Of a DNA stretch of 64,000 nt, positions 56,881-64,000 are shown piece after piece. The notes under the pieces are model-generated. The model was not told where the DNA came from. It did not search any database and saw nothing but the letters and a program-made list of their open reading frames with translations. Both the position numbers and the translations under genes were made by a program. Origin of the DNA: CALBPI01 sp038521865 (lineage in GTDB: Bacteria; Pseudomonadota; Gammaproteobacteria; Steroidobacterales; Woeseiaceae). Position 1 is the first letter of the stretch. Every line of letters begins with the position of its first letter. The stretch is taken from positions 1 to 64,000 of the forward strand of contig JBCBKO010000006.1 in the NCBI GenBank assembly GCA_038521865.1. Direction: 5' to 3'.

Positions 56881-57763
56881 GTGGGCTGGCAGCAAATCAC
56901 TCTGAGGGTCGGCGACCACGACACCGATACGCTTGAACGCGTCTTTCTCGATGCTGGCGCTGCCGCGCTGAGCTACACCGACGCCGCTGACCAGCCGATT
57001 CTGGAACCCCAGCCTGGGGAGGTGCCCCTGTGGGCGGATGCGCGACTGACAGCACTCTTCCCCGACACCTTGCCTTTTGAAGGTATAGGGCTTTCGCTGG
57101 TCGGCGAACTCGGCACTTTACCCGAGCTTGAGGTAGCGCTGCTGCCAGAGCGCGAGTGGGAGCGTGAATGGCTCGCGCACTTTGCGCCACGGCGGTTCGC
57201 CGATCACTTCTGGGTCGCACCACACAATGCCGAGGTCGACACCCAGGACGGGGATGTCGTGTTGCGACTCGATCCTGGTCTTGCGTTCGGCACCGGCACG
57301 CATGCGACCACCGCACTGTGTCTTGGCAGGCTTGCGCAACTGCCACTGCGCGACACTGAGGTACTGGACTTCGGATGTGGCTCGGGCATCCTCGCGATCG
57401 CCGCATTGCTTTTGGGGGCTGCAAAAGCGACTGGCCTCGATATCGACCCACAAGCGTTGACCGCTTCGCGTGATAATGCGCGCGCAAATGGCGTGGACGA
57501 ACGTTTATCGGTCGCGCTGCCCGCTACAGACGGTGCCTACACACCAACGCCGCTGCCGCTAATGGTGGCCAACATCCTTGCTGGCCCGCTGATTGCGCTC
57601 GCACCGCGAATCAGTGCCAGCGTGGCTGGGGGAGGCACACTGTTGCTCTCCGGGATACTCGATGCGCAAGCGGCGAGTGTCGCCAGTGCGTACGACCCCT
57701 GGATTGAGTTTGGACCTATCGCGCGGCAGGATGGCTGGGTGATGCTCGAGGGGACACGACGCG

Positions 57764-57774
<11 letters not shown>
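56881..57774 (+). CDS. prmA: Ribosomal protein L11 methyltransferase
   Basis: 297 residues, GTG start. N-terminal recognition domain, then a SAM methyltransferase domain (DPGLAFGTGTHATT, DFGCGSGILAIAA, MVANILAGPL). Trimethylates L11. Overlaps the next gene by 11 bp. Confidence 0.96.
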
Positions 57775-59427
<1,653 letters not shown>

Positions 59428-59455
<28 letters not shown>

Positions 59456-60489
59456 GTCAAAACGAACAAAGCGCGCTCAGTGATAACCGCGGTTCTTTGC
59501 CTCGTATCGGCGACATAACGCTACCTGGCCGCATATTGCTATCCCCCATGGCTGGCATAACGGACGCGCCGTTCCGACGCCTCGCGCGACGCTTCGGGGC
59601 TGCGTTAACCGCTTCCGAGATGACCACCGCCGATACGAGCCTCTGGTCGACCTCCAAGTCGCAGCACCGCTTGGATATCGACCTCGACGCCAAGCCCAGG
59701 GTCGTTCAAATTGCAGGCTCCGAACCGGAGCAAATGGCCGCTGCAGCGATCGCTGTGGTGGCTCGGGGCGCGGACATCGTCGATATCAACATGGGTTGCC
59801 CCGCAAAGAAGGTCTGCAAGAAGCTCGCGGGCTCGGCTTTGTTGCAGGACCCGTCACTCGTCGCCGACATACTCTCAGCGGTGGTCGATGCCGTACACGT
59901 CCCCGTGACCCTGAAGACAAGACTCGGTTGGAATCGCAACAACGAGAACATCGTTGAAATTGCCGCTCTTGCAGAACGATGCGGTATTGCAGCGATTGCG
60001 ATTCATGGCCGAACACGTGCTTGCGCTTACAAAGGCACCGCGCGACACGCACGCATCGCGACGGTTAAACAGAATGTCTATATTCCTGTTTTTGCTAATG
60101 GCGATATCGACTCTCCGCAGCGTGCGCAGCAAGTCCTTGATGAGACAGGTGCTGACGGTTTATTGATCGGTAGAGCAACACAAGGCAGACCTTGGATTTT
60201 GCAGGAAATTTCGGATTGGGTATCAAAAGCAACGATCACCAAGCCACTTTCAATCCGCGAAACGCATGCTATTATCCGCGGCCATCTCGACGACCTGCAC
60301 GCTTTTTATGGCGAGCGAAAAGGCGTTTTGATGGCGCGCAAACACTTGAATTGGTACGCCCGATATCTGGGGGTTAAAGATACCGTGCGGCGGGGGTTGC
60401 TTGCAGCGCCCGATGTTGAGTCACAACGCGGACTCGCACACGAAGTGTTTGCCGTGAAGAGTGATGGCGATCAAACACTGGCCGCCTGA
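59428..60489 (+). CDS. dusB: tRNA-dihydrouridine synthase B
   Basis: 353 residues (ATG at 59440 is an alternative). FMN barrel: LSPMAGITDAPFR, NMGCPAKKVCKK with the catalytic Cys, TLKTRLGW, HGRTRACAYKG, IGRATQGRPW. Reduces uridine in tRNA. Overlaps the DUF3426 gene by 28 bp and precedes fis, the classic arrangement. Confidence 0.96.
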
Positions 60490-60572
60490 AGTCAAAATAA
60501 CAACGAAGCAAGCAACACGACCGGTCGCGGGGGCATTACCGTCGGGCTGATCACTAGGGGAGAGCTTAATCA

Positions 60573-60857
60573 GTGGTCCATTCAGCGCACACCGAGAAAC
60601 GCAAAAAGAAAAAATCGATCAGCAAGAAGCACCGGCCGCTGGCACGCATGACCGAAAGCGCACTGAAGGACTATTTCAAAAAGCTCAATGGAACCGCACC
60701 GGGTGATCTCTACGAGCTTGTCTTGAGCGAAGTGGAGCCGCCGCTCTTGAAAACCGTGCTGCACTACACCGACGGAAACCAAAGTCGCGCCGCTGAAATT
60801 CTCGGTATCAACCGAGGGACCTTGCGCAAGAAGCTAAAGAACTACTCCCTGCAATGA
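60573..60857 (+). CDS. fis: DNA-bending nucleoid protein Fis
   Basis: 94 residues, GTG start after GGGGAGAG. The C-terminal helix-turn-helix (GNQSRAAEILGINRGTLRKKL) is nearly identical to that of E. coli Fis. The N-terminus is unusual: a run of basic residues (EKRKKKKSISKKHR) in place of the usual acidic/neutral arm. The stop overlaps purH (ATGA). Confidence 0.93.
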   Translation: MVHSAHTEKRKKKKSISKKHRPLARMTESALKDYFKKLNGTAPGDLYELVLSEVEPPLLKTVLHYTDGNQSRAAEILGINRGTLRKKLKNYSLQ

Positions 60858-62404
60858 CCAACACGGTTTCGCGCGCACTCATCAGCGTCTCCGATAAGAG
60901 TGGCATCACACAGTTTGCTGGCGCCCTTGAGAAGCTAGGCGTCGAAATACTCTCTACAGGCGGCACGGCACGCGCGTTGCGCGACGCGGGCATCACGGTG
61001 ACCGATGTCAGCGAGGTCACGGAATTCCCGGAAATCATGGATGGACGGGTCAAAACCCTACACCCGCGCATACACGGTGGGTTACTGGGTCGTCGCGGGA
61101 CAGACGAAGCTGTGATGGAACAACATGGTATCGCAGCGATTGACCTGCTCGTCGTTAATCTCTACCCATTTGCCAATACCATCAACGACCCATCAAACGA
61201 CGTAGCAGCGGCCATCGAGAACATCGATATCGGTGGTCCGGCAATGTTGCGTGCGGCAGCCAAAAACCACGCGGATGTCGCTGTCGTCGTTAGCCCCGAG
61301 GACTACGAGCGCGTGCTCACAGCATTGGATGGCGAAGGCATCGACGCGACCCTGCGCCGACAACTCGCGGCGCGCGCGTTCGCACATACGGCAGCCTACG
61401 ACAGCGCAATCACGGAGTACCTGTCCGCCGAATGCGATGAGCCGCGTATGGGACCCGCGTTTTCATTGGCAGGTCAGCTATCCAGCGCACTGCGATATGG
61501 AGAAAACCCGCATCAGTCTGCGGCGTTCTATGCAGACGCACAGAACGTCGAGAGCAGCCTCGCCACCGCGGACCTCTTGCAAGGCAAGGCGCTGTCCTAC
61601 AACAACATTGCTGATGCAGACGCCGCGCTTGAGTGCGTGCGCCAGTTTGACAGCCCCGCATGTGTCATCGTGAAGCACGCCAACCCCTGTGGCGTTGCGA
61701 TCGCAGAGGACGTAGCGGCGGCCTATGCAAGAGCATTCCAGACCGACCCAACGTCTTCGTTTGGCGGCATCATTGCCTTCAATCGTCCGGTGGACGGTAC
61801 GCTTGCAGAAAAAATCATCGAACAGCAGTTTGTCGAGGTCGTGCTGGCGCCAGGCTTCGACTTGCAGGCGTTGGCGGCCTTCTCAAAGCGTAAAAATGTG
61901 CGCGTGATGGCGACCGGCGAGCTGAGGGGCCTACCTCCTGCTGTCGAGATCAAGCGAGTATCCGGTGGATTCCTCGTCCAAGACCGCGATGACGGCGTAC
62001 CGAGCCAAAGCGACCTCAAAGTTGTCACTGAGCGTCAACCCACCGAAGCTGAATGGCGCGACCTTGGATTTGCATGGCAGGTCGTGAAATACGTTAAGTC
62101 GAACGCGATCATTTTTTGCAAGGACCTTGCGACTGTCGGGATTGGTGCAGGCCAGATGAGCCGCGTCTACTCCACCCGAATCGCTGCGATCAAGGCTGCC
62201 GATGAGGGTCTGCAGGTTTCGGCAAGTGTCATGGCATCGGATGCGTTTTTTCCATTCCGGGACGGACTGGACAGTGCGGCGGAACACGGCATCTCTGCGG
62301 TGATTCAACCCGGCGGATCGATTCGCGACGATGAAGTCATCGCGGCCGCGAATGAGCATGGTCTCGCGATGGTCTTCACTGGCATGCGTCACTTCCGTCA
62401 CTAA
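60854..62404 (+). CDS. purH: Bifunctional AICAR transformylase / IMP cyclohydrolase
   Basis: 516 residues. N-terminal MGS-like IMP cyclohydrolase (SVSDKSGI, STGGTAR, DGRVKTLHPRIHGGLL) and C-terminal transformylase (KHANPCGVA). Last two steps of IMP synthesis. Confidence 0.98.
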   Translation: MTNTVSRALISVSDKSGITQFAGALEKLGVEILSTGGTARALRDAGITVTDVSEVTEFPEIMDGRVKTLHPRIHGGLLGRRGTDEAVMEQHGIAAIDLLVVNLYPFANTINDPSNDVAAAIENIDIGGPAMLRAAAKNHADVAVVVSPEDYERVLTALDGEGIDATLRRQLAARAFAHTAAYDSAITEYLSAECDEPRMGPAFSLAGQLSSALRYGENPHQSAAFYADAQNVESSLATADLLQGKALSYNNIADADAALECVRQFDSPACVIVKHANPCGVAIAEDVAAAYARAFQTDPTSSFGGIIAFNRPVDGTLAEKIIEQQFVEVVLAPGFDLQALAAFSKRKNVRVMATGELRGLPPAVEIKRVSGGFLVQDRDDGVPSQSDLKVVTERQPTEAEWRDLGFAWQVVKYVKSNAIIFCKDLATVGIGAGQMSRVYSTRIAAIKAADEGLQVSASVMASDAFFPFRDGLDSAAEHGISAVIQPGGSIRDDEVIAAANEHGLAMVFTGMRHFRH

Positions 62405-63696
62405 TGCGCGTCCTGATCGTTGGCAGCGGCGGGCGTGAACATGCAATGGCGTGGCAGTGCGCGCAGGGTAAGCACATCGAGCAGGTGATCGTCGTGCCGG
62501 GCAACCCCGGTACCGCCAGCGAGCCGAAAGTTCGAAACATAGCGGCCGATATCGCCGACAACGACGCGCTGATCGCCGTTGCAAAGCGCGAATCCGTTGA
62601 TCTGATGATTGTCGGGCCCGAACAACCACTGGTAAACGGCCTCGTCGACGCCTGTCAATCCGCTGGCATCGCCTGCTTCGGTCCCACTGCAAACGGCGCG
62701 CAGCTAGAAGGATCGAAGTCTTTTACCAAGGGATTCCTGCAGCGTCACGGCATTCCGACCGCAAGCTATGCGACTTTCGAGGATTTCGAATCGGCCCGCG
62801 CACACATCGAGCAGCGCGGTGCACCGTGTGTCGTCAAGGCCGACGGCCTGGCCGCCGGCAAGGGCGTTGTGGTCGCACAGACCACGGAGGAAGCGATACA
62901 GGCCGCAGAAGATATGTTGGTCGACGAGCGTTTCGGCGGCGCCAGTCAACGCATCGTCGTTGAAGACTTCCTGGTCGGCGAGGAAGCCAGCCTCATTGCC
63001 GTGACCGACGGGACCCACGTCGTTCCTCTGGCCAGCTCACAAGACCACAAGGCACGGGATAACGGCGATCGTGGCCCAAACACTGGAGGGATGGGCGCCT
63101 ATTCACCCGCACCCGTGCTCAGCGGTACCGTTGCAGATCGCGCGGTTCAGGAGATTCTCGAACCCACCGTCGCTGGCCTGCGCGCGGACGGCATCAACTA
63201 CGTCGGCATTCTATACGCTGGCCTGATGATCGACGATCACGGTCAAGCGCGAGTGCTCGAATACAACTGCAGGCTCGGTGATCCAGAGACGCAGCCCATT
63301 ATGCGCAGGCTCCGCACACCGCTGGATCAGATCTGCACCGCCGCCATCAACGGCACCCTCGCCGAATTAACGATTCAGTGGGATGAGCGAGCGTCGTTGG
63401 GGGTAGTAATGGCGGCCGAGGGCTATCCGGGCAGCGCAACCACCGGCAAACCCATCAACGGGCTCTCGGATGCTGAGGCGCTGGATACGGTAAAGGTATT
63501 TCAGGCGGGGACACGGCAAGAGAACGACACGCTGGTCACAGCGGGCGGTCGCGTCCTTTGTGTTACAGCGCTGGGCAACACCATCACCAGCGCTTCGCGC
63601 GCTGCTTACGCGGGCGTTGAAGCAATCTCATGGCAGGGCGCTTTCTGCCGGGAAGACATCGGCCATCGTGCTATCTCGAGAGAGCGCGATGCTTGA
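62404..63696 (+). CDS. purD: Phosphoribosylamine-glycine ligase
   Basis: 430 residues, ATP-grasp: VGSGGREHAMAW, GPEQPLVNG, KADGLAAGKGVV, NTGGMGAYSPAP, EYNCRLGDPETQ. Its ATG shares one base with the purH TAA. Confidence 0.98.
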   Translation: MRVLIVGSGGREHAMAWQCAQGKHIEQVIVVPGNPGTASEPKVRNIAADIADNDALIAVAKRESVDLMIVGPEQPLVNGLVDACQSAGIACFGPTANGAQLEGSKSFTKGFLQRHGIPTASYATFEDFESARAHIEQRGAPCVVKADGLAAGKGVVVAQTTEEAIQAAEDMLVDERFGGASQRIVVEDFLVGEEASLIAVTDGTHVVPLASSQDHKARDNGDRGPNTGGMGAYSPAPVLSGTVADRAVQEILEPTVAGLRADGINYVGILYAGLMIDDHGQARVLEYNCRLGDPETQPIMRRLRTPLDQICTAAINGTLAELTIQWDERASLGVVMAAEGYPGSATTGKPINGLSDAEALDTVKVFQAGTRQENDTLVTAGGRVLCVTALGNTITSASRAAYAGVEAISWQGAFCREDIGHRAISRERDA

Positions 63697-64000
63697 CGTC
63701 GCTAGCGCAGCGGCCGAAATACTCGGACGTGCGAAGCCACTGTCGACTGAACTCACAGCACTTGAGCACCTGTCAGGAAGGATTCTCGCTGAACCGATCT
63801 ATGCCGAGCGCGACCAGCCACCATTCGACCGAGTGACCATGGACGGCATCGCGGTGCGTTTCGAGCGCGGGCGAAAGCGATGGCGCCTCGCAGGCCGACA
63901 ACTCGCCGGACAACCTCCATCCAAGCTCGCGACGCTAGGCGATGCAATCGAGATCATGACCGGGGCAGTCCGACCCCACGGCGCGGACACCATCATCCCG
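63689..64000 (+). CDS. moeA: Molybdopterin molybdotransferase, N-terminal part, cut by window edge
   Basis: The first 104 codons; ATG at 63689 overlaps the purD stop by 8 bp. PPFDRVTMDGIAV and EIMTGAVRPHGADTIIP are MoeA signatures. MoeA puts molybdenum into molybdopterin. Confidence 0.88.
   Translation, partial: MLDVASAAAEILGRAKPLSTELTALEHLSGRILAEPIYAERDQPPFDRVTMDGIAVRFERGRKRWRLAGRQLAGQPPSKLATLGDAIEIMTGAVRPHGADTIIP

Overview
The window reads as chromosomal DNA of a gammaproteobacterium outside the enterics. Evidence for this is the aroQ-accB-accC-prmA-(zinc ribbon)-dusB-fis-purH-purD order, the plsY-birA-coaX-SPOR-tRNA-Thr order, and a CrbS/CrbR-type acetate switch beside acs. A CIRCE operator in front of groES fits lineages that keep HrcA. 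One gene (50563-54330) is a clear bacteriochlorophyll-type magnesium chelatase H subunit, so the organism is probably a phototroph or descends from one. Genus cannot be read from this. Genes are tightly packed, with many 4-bp start/stop overlaps and no intergenic stretch over 300 bp. I see no transposase, phage gene, rRNA or CRISPR array. There is one tRNA.

Layout. (1) 1-4082: end of a DesK-like kinase and its DesR-like regulator, a DUF3667 membrane protein, a PLP decarboxylase and a DnaQ-like exonuclease. (2) 4079-14967: an acetate block. It holds a CNB/CBS/DUF294 signalling protein, acs, a LuxR-type regulator (CrbR-like, apparently starting at AUC), a 1169-residue transporter-fused hybrid kinase (CrbS-like), and a DUF4212 plus Na+/solute symporter pair. 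(3) 15032-18740: SapC, a serine hydrolase, small hypotheticals and tRNA-Thr. (4) 18864-22625: SPOR protein, coaX, birA, plsY and an EamA transporter. (5) 22692-24609: an SdpR/SdpI-like autoregulated operon with a secreted hydrolase. (6) 24623-28700: a hybrid kinase and groEL-groES. (7) 28829-36396: dsbD, a TlpA-like protein, nhaA, two lipid-related enzymes and a Cys/Met PLP enzyme.

(8) 36448-54330 is the most unusual part: an iron/heme and copper-protein locus. It has two azurin paralogues (one a lipoprotein on a long 11-residue-repeat stalk, one behind Fur boxes). It also has a Fur-box operon of a leucine-carboxyl-methyltransferase-like enzyme with a HugZ-like heme protein, and a TonB receptor-HmuTUV-IsdG-like heme operon. 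Other members are a DUF6607 protein, a DUF2946/outer-membrane-protein pair, several unrecognised Fur-linked small proteins (one of only 40 residues), and a stand-alone bchH.

(9) 54556-64000 is conserved housekeeping: aroQ, accBC, prmA, a DUF3426 protein, dusB, fis, purH, purD and the start of moeA. biotin ligase (birA) and its substrate AccB are both in the window. The heme genes form a plausible path: receptor, periplasmic binder, permease, ATPase, then cytosolic heme breakdown by two unrelated enzyme families.
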